The notes: a model not told the origin generated them from the sequence alone. 64,000 bases of DNA from JANXSF01 sp043745195 (GCA_043745195.1 JAYTTF010000109.1:5418-69417), one strand, 5' to 3'. Positions 41,921 to 50,310 are shown, counted from the first letter of the stretch. Numbers and translations: made by a program.

Positions 41921-43297
41921 TTACTTCACCCAATCCGAAGTTCCGCCAGCATGCGGCCGGGGTGCCTCATGGGCTTCCTTCAAAATCCGTTCCATTCGAG
42001 CAACTACCGTCGGCAATTGGGTGACTAAGTCTGTTTTCTCGCCCGGATCGTTCGATAAATCGTAAAGCTCCAAGGGGCCATTTTCTTGATTTCGAACTGC
42101 TTTCCAATCGCCCGCGCGTGCCGCTTGCTTCATGGAGCCCTTTCGTAATCCGCCCTGCTGGTTCCACGTGTGGATTTCCCAATAGTGATACTCACGTTGA
42201 AGTTGCTTTCCTCTCGCCGTTAGAGTCGGCACCAACGTAACTCCGTCAACGCCTTGTACTGGAGACGCACCAGCAATCTGTAACAAGGTCGGCAGTAAGT
42301 CAGCAAAATCCATAACCTGATTGCTGGTTGAGCCGGCTTTTACATGACTTGGCCAGCGAACAATCATCGGAACCCGGATGCCACCTTCGTAAAAACCACC
42401 CTTTTCACCACGTAAGTCAGCATTACTCCGGAATAATTCAAAGCCTTTGTCTTCGCGGCCGCCTTGGGGTCCGCCGTTATCACTGGTAACGAACACCACC
42501 GTGTTGCGTTCCAGATTCAGTTCTGTAAGTAGTTGGATGATGCGACCAATGTGGCTGTCCGCTTTGGTGACCATTGCTGCAAAGTTCTTGGCGCCCTGCG
42601 GCCATGGCTCTTTCGAATAGGGTGCGTCGCTGGGTAGCTCAAACTTTGCATGGGGCAGCGTGTAAGTGGCATACAAGAAGAATGGTGCGCCGTTAGCCTT
42701 GCGAATAAAGTCGAAAGAGCGCTGTGCGATCAGATCCGCACTATACTGTTGCTTCTTGTCTCCGGCGTTCCCTGGCAGTTCCCAACGCTTACCGCTGTCC
42801 CACAAAAATTCCGGGTAATAAGAGTGGGCATGAATCTGATGATAGTAACCCACAAACTCATTGAAGCCATGCTTCATTGGATCGCCGGTTGTTCCCTTGT
42901 CACCCAGACCCCACTTCCCAAAGCCGCCAGTACGATACCCTGCTTGTTGAAGTCTAGTGGCCAAAGTAACATCACTTGCCTCAATTGGAGCCGTGCCGGC
43001 ATTCGCCCGAATCGCCGCGTGGCCGTTATGCAAGCCTGTCATCAGCACACATCGCGATGGCGCGCATACCGTTCCGCCGGCATAGCAGTTTGTGAAGCGC
43101 ATACCTTCCGTGGCAATGCGGTCGGTGTTCGGAGTCTTAATTTTAGTCTGACCGTAACAACCGAAGTCGCCATAACCAAGATCGTCCAACATGATGAAGA
43201 CAATATTGGGGCGCGCTGCTCTTGTTTGCCCAACCATGGTTTGCGCGGACAGAGTTGGGATGCTGTGAAGAAAAGTTCGGCGAGTGATTGCGGGCAT
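41921..43297 (-). CDS. Arylsulfatase (S1) with Tat-like signal
   Basis: A 458-residue exported sulfatase. The leader is ITRRTFLHSIPTLSAQ, followed by NIVFIMLDDLGYGDFGCYGQ, the formylglycine site Cys78 in GGTVCAPSRCVLMTG (C-x-P-x-R), VVFVTSDNGGPQGG, and the C-terminal block DWKAVRNQENGPLELYDLSN DPGEKTDL. It resembles the A-type arylsulfatase subfamily. It is convergent with, and 12 bp from, the other sulfatase but not closely similar to it, so this is not a tandem duplication. Confidence 0.92.
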   Translation of the reverse strand: MPAITRRTFLHSIPTLSAQTMVGQTRAARPNIVFIMLDDLGYGDFGCYGQTKIKTPNTDRIATEGMRFTNCYAGGTVCAPSRCVLMTGLHNGHAAIRANAGTAPIEASDVTLATRLQQAGYRTGGFGKWGLGDKGTTGDPMKHGFNEFVGYYHQIHAHSYYPEFLWDSGKRWELPGNAGDKKQQYSADLIAQRSFDFIRKANGAPFFLYATYTLPHAKFELPSDAPYSKEPWPQGAKNFAAMVTKADSHIGRIIQLLTELNLERNTVVFVTSDNGGPQGGREDKGFELFRSNADLRGEKGGFYEGGIRVPMIVRWPSHVKAGSTSNQVMDFADLLPTLLQIAGASPVQGVDGVTLVPTLTARGKQLQREYHYWEIHTWNQQGGLRKGSMKQAARAGDWKAVRNQENGPLELYDLSNDPGEKTDLVTQLPTVVARMERILKEAHEAPRPHAGGTSDWVK

Positions 43298-43328
43298 TGC
43301 GATACGCCGAGTGTATCTTAATGGGCTA

Positions 43329-43916
43329 TTAAGCTGCTTCAGCCCGCTTCGCGCCGTCCCCTAAAAGCAACTTTCGGACCGTTTCTTCCCGAGGCAGATG
43401 CTCCTCAACAAAATCAATTCCATCGCTGGTGATGCTCAAACTGTTGCGATCGTTTTGAGTAACGTAACGCTTCTGCTTTAGGTACCAAACGGTGAAGTCC
43501 AAGTGTTCTCGTGGAATGCACATTAGAGTTTCCATTTGAAAGATGGAAAGCACAGGAGTGATGGAATCCTGCTTTCGTTGATTGTACAGAAGGCAAAGAA
43601 TTCCCAGCCTGCGGTTGCTTTCACTTTGCACACCTTCGGTAAAATTCTTGGTAAGGAATACGGGTAAAGGCTCCTGGCTGTGGGCGGCGGCCGCTTGGTC
43701 AAATTCCTTTCGTTTGACTGCGTCAGACAAAACTTCAAAGGCCATTTTGACTTCCAGGAAATGCTCAAGGTCCCCTGTTTCAACATTATCCGGATGATAT
43801 CGTGCGGCAAGTAAATGGTAGACGCGGACTAGATCATCGTTGTTTGCATTGGGCGGAATGCCAAGCACTTGATACCAATTCACGAACGAGTCAGGCTGCG
43901 CTGTAGTTTGTTCCAT
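43329..43916 (-). CDS. J-domain (DnaJ-like) protein
   Basis: A 195-residue protein with an N-terminal J domain (residues 13-70): NWYQVLGIPPNANNDDLVRV, LAARYHPDNVET with the HPD motif at 41-43, and FEVLSDAVKRKEFDQ. This should stimulate a DnaK partner. The rest (about 85-190) lacks G/F or zinc-finger regions and looks like a winged-helix-type domain (NRRLGILCLLYNQRKQ, MCIPREHLDFTVWYLKQKRY, ITSDGIDFVEEHLP). It starts 4 nt after a small conserved-looking gene, probably in one operon. The C-terminal DNA-binding reading is inference. Confidence 0.85.
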   Translation of the reverse strand: MEQTTAQPDSFVNWYQVLGIPPNANNDDLVRVYHLLAARYHPDNVETGDLEHFLEVKMAFEVLSDAVKRKEFDQAAAAHSQEPLPVFLTKNFTEGVQSESNRRLGILCLLYNQRKQDSITPVLSIFQMETLMCIPREHLDFTVWYLKQKRYVTQNDRNSLSITSDGIDFVEEHLPREETVRKLLLGDGAKRAEAA

Positions 43917-43920
43917 TCTG

Positions 43921-44091
43921 TTACCGGTATTTTCCTTTTGCTACCAAAATAGTTTGGGTTTCGTCTAGCTGCTGAAACAGCTTATGCCGTTGCTCGGGGC
44001 TCAGGTCCTTGAGTTCAGTCTTAAGCTCATCAGCCGTCAATCGATCTCTTAACAATGCAAATGCCAAGGCTTCCAGTGTGTTGAATCGCAT
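43921..44091 (-). CDS. Small helical protein upstream of the J-domain gene
   Basis: A 56-residue protein MRFNTLEALAFALLRDRLTA DELKTELKDLSPEQRHKLFQ..., wholly helical by composition. A TTG at 44112 with an AGGA site is an alternative start. It is directly followed by the J-domain gene and probably cotranscribed. No family is recognised. Confidence 0.5.
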   Translation of the reverse strand: MRFNTLEALAFALLRDRLTADELKTELKDLSPEQRHKLFQQLDETQTILVAKGKYR

Positions 44092-44123
44092 AGTGCCACG
44101 CCCAAACAGCAATATTCCTGCTT

Positions 44124-44237
44124 TTAGCGGTAATCGGCTGATTCATCGAATTGCATGAGTGCCCTGAATTCTTTTAGCCGCTCGATTTCTGATTCCGCTA
44201 TGCGCGCCAAAGGAACCTTCTCAAACTCAGATCGCAT
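44124..44237 (-). CDS. Possible 37-residue protein
   Basis: An open frame starting MRSEFEKVPLARIAESEIER and ending DESADYR, 32 nt upstream of the small helical gene in the same direction. The charged helical composition is protein-like, but there is no clear ribosome-binding site. It may be the tail of a deleted gene. Confidence 0.25.
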   Translation of the reverse strand: MRSEFEKVPLARIAESEIERLKEFRALMQFDESADYR

Positions 44238-44291
44238 AAGCGGAACCTGTCAATGCCCTCTTATGCTGCATTCAGAGTCGCATATCAGAGG

Positions 44292-44516
44292 TCAGAGGCA
44301 AGCATTCCCGCTACTACCCTCTATCCTGGATTCGAACTTGCCGAAGCGTTGTGGCCTTGATAGACGTGGTGATCGCAAGAGATCGGTCCGACGACGACGA
44401 TCCAATTCATGACGCACAGCTTCGGCCACGAATTTGCTGCGGTTCTTTTCTTGCCGGTCAATGCCTTAGATAAGGTCATCGGGCAGTGTTACCGTAACAC
44501 TTTCGACGCTGAGCAT
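44292..44516 (-). pseudogene. Ribbon-helix-helix antitoxin with nonsense codon
   Basis: From ATG 44516 the frame reads MLSVESVTVTLPDDLI, then TAA at 44468-44466, then GIDRQEKNRSKFVAEAVRHE LDRRRR. This is a CopG/VapB-type ribbon-helix-helix antitoxin with a stop codon in the turn after the first strand. The tail beyond LDRRRR is unrelated to the family. A perfect palindrome 12 bp upstream looks like its old operator. No toxin gene follows. Confidence 0.7.
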
Positions 44517-44528
44517 CTCATACTCCTG

Positions 44529-44540
44529 GTATGATCATAC
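44529..44540. promoter_or_regulatory. 12-bp palindrome, probable antitoxin operator
   Basis: GTATGATCATAC, a perfect palindrome just upstream of the broken ribbon-helix-helix gene. Part of it (GAGTATGA) is repeated next to the start codon. Confidence 0.5.
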
Positions 44541-44821
44541 TCTTTGAAGACTAATCTGAGGCGAACCGCCTTCGCCCATCTTCTCGAAATCGGCCAAAGT
44601 CAGGCCCAAATCGGCTAGGATAACTTCCATGGTAATGATGCGGCCATGGTTGAGGGAATCGATGCTGGCCTAAATATCGGCTCGCTCTTCGTTAGTCAAC
44701 TCCTCGTCATCTTCATCTACCATGACTTCAAGCAATCCGCGAACAGCCACGACCTTTGCTGGCGGCAGCAGATCGAGCAGCGCGTGAGCCTGTTGAAGAT
44801 CCTGTTAAAAACTGGTTCCAT
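44535..44821 (-). pseudogene. Antitoxin-like protein with frameshift and amber codon
   Basis: The minus strand encodes QQAHALLDLLPPAKVVAVRG, LLEVMVDEDDEELTNEERAD I, then TAG, then ASIDSLNHGRIITMEVILAD LGLTLADFEKMG. I recognise the pattern of small acidobacterial addiction-module proteins (LLDLLPPAKV..VRGLLE; E..AI..SIDSLNRG...EE.LADFGL...DFEKM). The ATG at 44821 (MEPVFNRIF) is in a different frame from QQAHALL, so one frameshift and one nonsense codon are present. Confidence 0.6.
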
Positions 44822-44824
44822 CGC

Positions 44825-45037
44825 CTACTTCCTTTCTCCATTCGAGCCTGACCAGCGGCGGGCCTCGTGTTTCAGAATCATTTCTTCAAGTAAACTGCGG
44901 ACGACATTCATTTGCTCGGAATCGAATCTCGGCACGGCCTCGAATTGCAAGCGTAGGTCGTCCTGCTGGGTGAGGCTGTGCTGCTTGCGCAGCCCGGCCA
45001 GTCTTTGCGGGAAATCAAGGGCGGCTTCGGTGCTCAC
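44825..45037 (-). pseudogene. XRE-family HTH regulator with internal deletion
   Basis: A 70-residue frame that joins DFPQRLAGLRKQHSLTQQ, the first two helices of an XRE/Cro-type HTH, directly to DDLRLQFEAVPRFDSEQMNV V and RSLLEEMILKHEARRW, the usual C-terminal tail of such proteins. About 50 residues, including the recognition helix, are missing in frame. The product cannot be a normal DNA-binding protein. It lies 3 nt upstream of the next broken gene, so the two once formed an operon. Confidence 0.65.
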
Positions 45038-45367
45038 ATACCAATGTCAGGGGTAGAACGGATTTCTAACACATATGCTTCTTGACGGCAATCTCATCCG
45101 CGCTCAGTTTCCGTGGGTTCTCTAGAAAAGGCGCGCATACTGAATCAGAAACCAAGTGGCTAAAAAAGAGATCGCCATCGTATGACAACAACGGGAATCA
45201 AACCGCGAATCGTCCTAACATTGCTTCAGTTGGGTCATTTGAGGCGGTGGTGCAACGGTCAAGGCCAGCCCCTGACACGGGAATAGTACGAAAATATTGT
45301 AAACACTTTGAAACGAAACCAACCCAACCTTCACTATTCCTGCAGACACCAATAGCTGGAGGTTCCA
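45038..45367. other. Intergenic region without a recognisable gene
   Basis: About 330 bp. On the minus strand a short frame ends ENPRKLSADEIAVKKHMC, which might be a remnant of another small antitoxin-type gene. The tyrosinase ribosome-binding site GGAGG is at the right end. I see nothing else. Confidence 0.3.
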
Positions 45368-46771
45368 ATGTCTAAGATAGCTGAGTTACTTCGCCGCGAT
45401 TTCAACAAAGGTTTACTCGTCGCCGCAACAAGTGCTTTTTTTGGCGGGTGCGAAAAAATCCTGGATGACATCGCCAATAGACCTATACGGCGCAATATCA
45501 CTTCAGCAGAAGCCGCTGATGATATTGCAACTTATAAAAATGCCGTCACCGCAATGAAGGCGCTTCCCGCAACGGATCCGCGGCATTGGAACAACCAAGC
45601 CAATATTCATCAAAACTCTTGCCCGCACGGGAACTGGTTCTTCCTGCCGTGGCACCGAATCTATTTATCTTTCTTTGAACAGATTTGCAGAGAGTTAACC
45701 TCAAAACCAAAGTTCGCTCTTCCCTACTGGAACTGGGGATTGAGTCCATCTATCCCGGCACCATTCTGGCCTTCGGGGACACCACTCTACAATCCACGAG
45801 GGGCCACCGCCACTTCGATGGCCGATGCTTCGCTCACAGGTCCCGCCGTGCTGCAAAGCATTCTGGCCGAAACTAACTTCCAAATGTTCGCAAGCCTTCA
45901 ATCTACGGCTCCGCGCGGAGGTACCGGGGGCGGGTATGGCCGACTGGAGCAGACTCCTCACAACTATGTGCATGGATTTGTTGGCGGTGAGATGGGTACC
46001 TATCAGTCTCCGCGAGATCCAGTCTTTTGGTCTCATCACAATATGATTGAGCTTTGTTGGGTTGATTGGAACATCTACCGTGGGAATCAGAACACGAACG
46101 ATACCAGTTGGATGAACTGGGAATTCTCCGAGTTTTTCGACGCGAAAGGGAACCCCACTAAAATGACAACGGCAGTTTCGCTGCTACTCCCGCTGCTTTC
46201 TTATCGGTACGATGCCGATGTGGCGGGCACTCCCAAGCAGGCGCTGCAGAAGGCCGAGCATGAAAGAATCTCAAAGTTGGTCCGGCAGGGCGCACCTTCA
46301 AAACTTGAATTCGAAAACAGATTCGAAATAGCGAGGGATGCTCGTGCTGTTGTCGGTAAGCCCGAAGCCTTCGCCATAAAGGTAGACTCGTCGGCCCTGG
46401 GATCGATGCTTGAGCCAAGCGGATCGAAGCGGCTGTTGCTGAGCGTCGACGGCGTTACCGGGCCTGCATCACCGGATTTCTTTGTCCGGGTTTTTCTGGG
46501 AAATCAACCACCAACTGACTTGAATATTAACAACCCTGCATATGCTGGTAGTTTCGCGTTCTTTGGAGACGCACATGGCGGACATGGGGAAAACCACAAG
46601 CTTCAGTTCCTGGTGGATGTATCGGAAGCGGCGCGGCGCATGCAGCAGCAGGGTGCCTTGCTGAAGAATGGGGCATTGAACGTTTTTCTGGTACCCGTTG
46701 CGTTCCCTGGGCAGGATCTAAAAGTACGAGAATTTTCCCTTGGGCGGCTGGTTTTGAGCAATATTAAGTAA
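45368..46771 (+). CDS. Tyrosinase/polyphenol oxidase family copper enzyme, exported
   Basis: A 467-residue type-3 copper protein. CuA ligands lie in NIHQNSCPHGNWFFLPWHR (His81, His87, His96); Cys85 may form the Cys-His thioether of polyphenol oxidases. CuB ligands lie in TPHNYVHGF (His198, His202) and DPVFWSHHNM (His223/224). The N-terminus LLRRDFNKGLLVAATSAFFG GC combines a twin-arginine-like signal with a cysteine at 28 that could be lipidated. The C-terminal domain (about 330-467) is the beta-rich domain of bacterial tyrosinases. GGAGG precedes the ATG. It oxidises phenols to quinones. Confidence 0.9.
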   Translation: MSKIAELLRRDFNKGLLVAATSAFFGGCEKILDDIANRPIRRNITSAEAADDIATYKNAVTAMKALPATDPRHWNNQANIHQNSCPHGNWFFLPWHRIYLSFFEQICRELTSKPKFALPYWNWGLSPSIPAPFWPSGTPLYNPRGATATSMADASLTGPAVLQSILAETNFQMFASLQSTAPRGGTGGGYGRLEQTPHNYVHGFVGGEMGTYQSPRDPVFWSHHNMIELCWVDWNIYRGNQNTNDTSWMNWEFSEFFDAKGNPTKMTTAVSLLLPLLSYRYDADVAGTPKQALQKAEHERISKLVRQGAPSKLEFENRFEIARDARAVVGKPEAFAIKVDSSALGSMLEPSGSKRLLLSVDGVTGPASPDFFVRVFLGNQPPTDLNINNPAYAGSFAFFGDAHGGHGENHKLQFLVDVSEAARRMQQQGALLKNGALNVFLVPVAFPGQDLKVREFSLGRLVLSNIK

Positions 46772-47238
46772 TGATCCTGCGCTTGTGTTTGCTGTCGGGT
46801 TTGGCTTTGCTGTTGGTGGCCGATTCGCCTGGCCAACTGTCGGCCTCGGCCATCCTTAGGCTCACACCAACGCGAAGCAGCGGGCGAATTACAATTGATG
46901 GCAAGGTGCTTCGAGCCGGTCGTGCGCAGTTGCAGATTCCGGTTACAAAGATCCGCAATCCGAAAATGATGCCGATCTCCATTTCTGCAACCGTGATTTT
47001 GAACAATCAGAAGTCTGGAAGGGTTTCACTGGGCTCATTCTCCATTTACCCTGCCGACCAGACTGGAACCTTTCACCTTCCAGTGCCAGATGCATTGGCG
47101 AAGGCTGGTCGAGGCACTGGCCGCATAACGATTGAGATCAGGCTTGTGCCAGGGCCAGCACCGTTGGAGGCAAATTCACTGGAGATTGATCTTGGGCCAA
47201 TACGGCTAACCGCAGAGCCGTTAGAGGGCCGCGATTAA
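46771..47238 (+). CDS. Secreted beta-rich protein coupled to tyrosinase
   Basis: A 155-residue protein with signal peptide (ILRLCLLSGLALLLVADS). Its ATG uses the last base of the tyrosinase stop codon (TAATG), so translation is coupled. The body is a likely beta-sandwich (ITIDGKVLRAGRAQLQIPV, ISATVILNNQKSGRVSLGSF) and resembles the C-terminal domain of tyrosinases in composition. It could be a copper chaperone or caddie protein by position, but it lacks the histidine-rich MelC1 motif. I do not recognise a family. Confidence 0.7.
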   Translation: MILRLCLLSGLALLLVADSPGQLSASAILRLTPTRSSGRITIDGKVLRAGRAQLQIPVTKIRNPKMMPISISATVILNNQKSGRVSLGSFSIYPADQTGTFHLPVPDALAKAGRGTGRITIEIRLVPGPAPLEANSLEIDLGPIRLTAEPLEGRD

Positions 47239-47822
47239 CGCTTCTTCTTTGAATTTGGCTTGGACGCTTCCCGGTATTTTGTGGCAGAAAAAAGGATGCC
47301 GCTAATCCTACCCTTGGAGTCAGACAACACCTCTGAGGAAATGGCTTCATCCCGGTTCAAGGTTTTCAGATATCGTTCCAAATAGCTGGAATACAATCTA
47401 AGTGCATTTTGGGTACGAGGAAGTTCCCTGGTAAATAGTGGATCAATATCTTGCAAGTATTTCCAGGCGTCTTCGGCCTCAATGCCAGAAATTTTAATAG
47501 AGGCAGGCAGTAGCGGACCAGTGTCACGGAGTTTCAGGGTTAGGATCACTGAATCGGTTTCCGAAAGTGATTCATAAGTGTAATCGACATTGTCGACAAG
47601 ACCGGAATTTAGCGCATTTGTTATGGCTTTGCGTACTGCAGCTTCCGTCACCTGTTGGCCGGCACGAAGACCTGATAAGGCAAGAATGGAACGGTGCTGG
47701 AAGCGGGTACCTTCCGTGACGATCTTTTCTATCTTGACCGGCTTATCACCATCATTGTCTTTTGACGGCGTTTGCGCTTGCACAAATAATGAGCACAAAA
47801 TGATGGGAAACAGTAGTCTCAT
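47235..47822 (-). CDS. Small POTRA-like periplasmic protein
   Basis: A 195-residue protein with signal peptide (MRLLFPIILCSLFVQAQ). The region VKIEKIVTEGTRFQHRSILA LSGLRAGQ resembles a POTRA domain of the BamA/FtsQ type (pattern V..I...G......I....GL..G), followed by VRKAITNALNSGLVDNVDY. No barrel follows. The ATG at 47822 lies 11 nt after the rlmN stop; an in-frame start upstream would lie inside rlmN. It ends convergently, overlapping the tyrosinase partner gene by 4 nt. An accessory of outer-membrane assembly is possible. Confidence 0.65.
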   Translation of the reverse strand: MRLLFPIILCSLFVQAQTPSKDNDGDKPVKIEKIVTEGTRFQHRSILALSGLRAGQQVTEAAVRKAITNALNSGLVDNVDYTYESLSETDSVILTLKLRDTGPLLPASIKISGIEAEDAWKYLQDIDPLFTRELPRTQNALRLYSSYLERYLKTLNRDEAISSEVLSDSKGRISGILFSATKYREASKPNSKKKR

Positions 47823-47833
47823 AAACAAATTCC

Positions 47834-48922
47834 CTAAACAATAGAAACAAGTTCCTGATTCACCGTTCGCTTCAACTGTCCACAGGCAGCATAAATATCG
47901 CGTCCCCTGGGCTTGCGAACAAAGCATGGCATGGCCTTCATGATGATCTGCTGAAATGCGTTCACGTTTTCTGGGGACGGTGTCTTGAAGGGAATCCCAG
48001 GGCCGGGATTCAATGCGATCAGATTCACCACAGCCTTCATGTTTGCCAGCAGTTTTACAACGCGGTGTGCATCGGCTTGGGTATCATTCACGCCACCCAA
48101 CAACACATATTCAAACATCAACTTTTCACGAGGCTTCAAGGGATAATTACGGCACACTTCCAGCAAGTCTTTCAATGGATATTTACGAGTAATGGGCATG
48201 ATTTCGCGCCGCTGCTGGTCACTTGAGGCGTTCAGGGATATGGCCAGCCTTGGGCGCACCTCGGCACGGCCCAACTCTTCAATTTTTGGAATGATTCCAG
48301 AAGTAGAAATCGCAATGCGGCGAACTGCCATGCTTACCCCGCGCTGATCGGTTAAGATGCGAATGGCCTTCAGCACATTATCCAGATTCAGCAGCGGCTC
48401 ACCCATGCCCATTAAGACAAGATTCAGTTGTTCGGATCTTGGATCAAGGTTATGTTCGCGGAGCAGCACCAAAACCTGACCCACAATTTCACCAGCCGTT
48501 AAATTCCGTTCCAACCCCATGGCGGCGGTAAGGCAAAACTGGCAATCTACAGGACAACCAACTTGCGTTGAAATGCAAATGGTGTGGCGCGTCTCCTCGG
48601 GCATAAGAACGGTTTCCACGGTGCGGCCATCCAGCGGGAGCTTCAGTAAGTAGCGTGTTGTACCATCGGCGGAATGAAAGCGGTTGTCGATTTCCAAACG
48701 CCCAAGCTCTTCTTTGGCGGTAAGTTCTGCACGCAGGGAATCAGGAAGCATGGTGGCTTCCGAGAGGCTGGTGATGTTCTGCCGGTACAAAGCTTCGTAG
48801 ACTTGTTTGGCACGAAAAGCCGATACGTCTGGGCCCAACAGCTGCCTTATGTCTGGAAGCTCCTTACCCGTTAGGAAGGTGTCGGCGGGCCGGGGATGAG
48901 TTCTTGCCACTATTTCCGCCAT
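47834..48922 (-). CDS. rlmN: Dual-specificity 23S rRNA (A2503-C2)/tRNA methyltransferase RlmN
   Basis: A 362-residue radical-SAM enzyme. The [4Fe-4S] ligands are Cys123, Cys127 and Cys130 (VGCPVDCQFC). LMGMGEPLLNLDNVLKAI is the family GEPLLN motif, SLNASSDQQRREIMPI and YVLLGGVNDT follow, and the catalytic C-terminal Cys is in YAACGQL. It methylates C2 of A2503 in 23S rRNA and A37 in some tRNAs. Start at 48922 just beyond an extended -10 (TGCTAAACT). Divergent from the M16 protease gene. Confidence 0.95.
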   Translation of the reverse strand: MAEIVARTHPRPADTFLTGKELPDIRQLLGPDVSAFRAKQVYEALYRQNITSLSEATMLPDSLRAELTAKEELGRLEIDNRFHSADGTTRYLLKLPLDGRTVETVLMPEETRHTICISTQVGCPVDCQFCLTAAMGLERNLTAGEIVGQVLVLLREHNLDPRSEQLNLVLMGMGEPLLNLDNVLKAIRILTDQRGVSMAVRRIAISTSGIIPKIEELGRAEVRPRLAISLNASSDQQRREIMPITRKYPLKDLLEVCRNYPLKPREKLMFEYVLLGGVNDTQADAHRVVKLLANMKAVVNLIALNPGPGIPFKTPSPENVNAFQQIIMKAMPCFVRKPRGRDIYAACGQLKRTVNQELVSIV

Positions 48923-48931
48923 TAATAACTA

Positions 48932-48957
48932 AGTTTAGCACCCAGGTTAGATACAAT
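48932..48957. promoter_or_regulatory. Divergent promoters of rlmN and the M16 protease
   Basis: Minus strand: extended -10 GTGCTAAACT (TAAACT at 48937-48932), 9 nt before the rlmN ATG. Plus strand: TACAAT (48952-48957), 8 nt before the protease ATG. The two genes are separated by only 43 bp. Confidence 0.5.
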
Positions 48958-48965
48958 CGGAGGCA

Positions 48966-50243
48966 ATGGCAACGAAAAAAGCAATGGTGGAGCATACCCG
49001 CCTACCCAATGGCGTGAAGGTGATTACAGAACGGATCGCTTCCGTGAGATCTGTTTCGGTAGGCATTTGGGTTGCCTCGGGATCGCGACGGGAAAGTGAA
49101 AGCGATAGCGGCATCTCCCATTTCATTGAACACATGTTGTTTAAGGGAACCACTACTCGTTCCGCTGAAAAGATTGCCCGTGAAGTAGATTCCATTGGCG
49201 GCAATTTAGACGCGTTCACTTCTCGCGAACTGGTTAGCTTCAACACCAAAGTGTTGGATGAACATGTGGGGCGTGCATGGGATGTGCTGGCTGATCTGGT
49301 ATCGAACCCCATGTTTCGGGAAGACGATATCGCCAAGGAAAAGAGCGTCATTCTTGAAGAGATCAAGATGGATGCCGACAATCCTGAGTACGTGGCCCAT
49401 GAAATGTTCAGCAACTGCTTTTGGAAAGGGCAGGCCTTGGGACGTCCAATTCTGGGAAATCCGAAAACCGTGAAATCTTTCACGAAGAAACAACTGGTGG
49501 ATTTCTTTGAACGGGTTTACACTCCGAAGAACATCGTAGTGACGGCTGCCGGCCAGTTGAAGCATGATCAGATTGTGAAGCTTGTTGATGACAGCTTCCG
49601 CGGATCGAAGCGTAAGGGCAGCCTTACAGCAACCGAGCAGGCAGCCCCTAGTGCAGGAATTTCGTTAAAACATAAGCCGTCGTTAGAACAGTCCCATATT
49701 GTTCTGGGTGTTCCTTCTTTTGGCATGCCTCATGCTAAGCGTTTCGATTCCTACGTGTTGAGCACAATTCTTGGAGGCGGCATGAGCGCCCGGTTATTCC
49801 AGAATATTCGCGAAAAGCGCGGGTTGGCGTATTCTGTATTTTCGGAACTGAACATGTACCGCGATTCCGGTTGTCTGGCCGTATATGCGGGCACCAGTGC
49901 GGCTTCCGTTCCCAAGGTGGTGGAGTTGATTCTGGCTGAATTCCGCAACTTGAAATCCGAGCTAGTGCCTGAGGAAGAACTCCGTCGTGCGAAAGATAAC
50001 TTGAAGGGGTCTTTGATGTTGGGGTTGGAATCCACTTCCAGCAGGATGGCCAATTTGGCGCGACAGGAGATCTTTTTTAAGCGCTTTATCAGTATGGATG
50101 AAATGCTGGAAAATATTGAATCGGTGACGGCGGAGAGTGTGATGGCGGTTGCCAATCAGTTTTTGAAAAAGGAAAACATTGCTTTAGCAGTGTTGGGACC
50201 GATTGGGGATATGAAGATTCGCAGGTCGGATTTGGGCTGCTAA
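48966..50243 (+). CDS. M16 family zinc metalloprotease (insulinase/processing peptidase-like)
   Basis: A 425-residue PqqL/MPP-type peptidase. The inverted zinc motif HFIEH is at residues 52-56 (SGISHFIEHMLFKGT), with the distal Glu in the ILEEIKMDADNPE helix. The second M16 half is seen in SHIVLGVPSFGMPHAKRFDS, LGGGMSARLFQNIREKRGLA YSV, which holds the R-Y substrate-binding pair. Length is normal for a single-chain half-enzyme. No signal peptide, so cytosolic. A GGAGG sits only 2 nt before the ATG, too close to work well; TACAAT 8 nt upstream fits a leaderless start. Confidence 0.93.
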   Translation: MATKKAMVEHTRLPNGVKVITERIASVRSVSVGIWVASGSRRESESDSGISHFIEHMLFKGTTTRSAEKIAREVDSIGGNLDAFTSRELVSFNTKVLDEHVGRAWDVLADLVSNPMFREDDIAKEKSVILEEIKMDADNPEYVAHEMFSNCFWKGQALGRPILGNPKTVKSFTKKQLVDFFERVYTPKNIVVTAAGQLKHDQIVKLVDDSFRGSKRKGSLTATEQAAPSAGISLKHKPSLEQSHIVLGVPSFGMPHAKRFDSYVLSTILGGGMSARLFQNIREKRGLAYSVFSELNMYRDSGCLAVYAGTSAASVPKVVELILAEFRNLKSELVPEEELRRAKDNLKGSLMLGLESTSSRMANLARQEIFFKRFISMDEMLENIESVTAESVMAVANQFLKKENIALAVLGPIGDMKIRRSDLGC

Positions 50244-50260
50244 CAAGCCATCTGAATGAA

Positions 50261-50294
50261 AACCGGCGGCGAAGGTTACCCTTCGCCGCCGGTT
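50261..50294. terminator. Bidirectional terminator between convergent genes
   Basis: A perfect 15-bp stem (AACCGGCGGCGAAGG / CCTTCGCCGCCGGTT) with a 4-nt loop. It lies between the M16 protease (plus) and the Ig-like giant (minus). On the minus strand it continues into TTTTCATT. Confidence 0.85.
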
Positions 50295-50310
50295 GGAACT
50301 CTTTGCCGAG

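Noticed and set aside
44331..44345. GGATTCGAACT, resembling the T-loop of a tRNA on the minus strand
   Set aside because: No T-stem pairing, anticodon arm or acceptor stem can be formed around it.
44155..44412. An 85-codon plus-strand frame
   Set aside because: Antisense to the ribbon-helix-helix remnant; arginine-rich composition comes from the complement of that gene.
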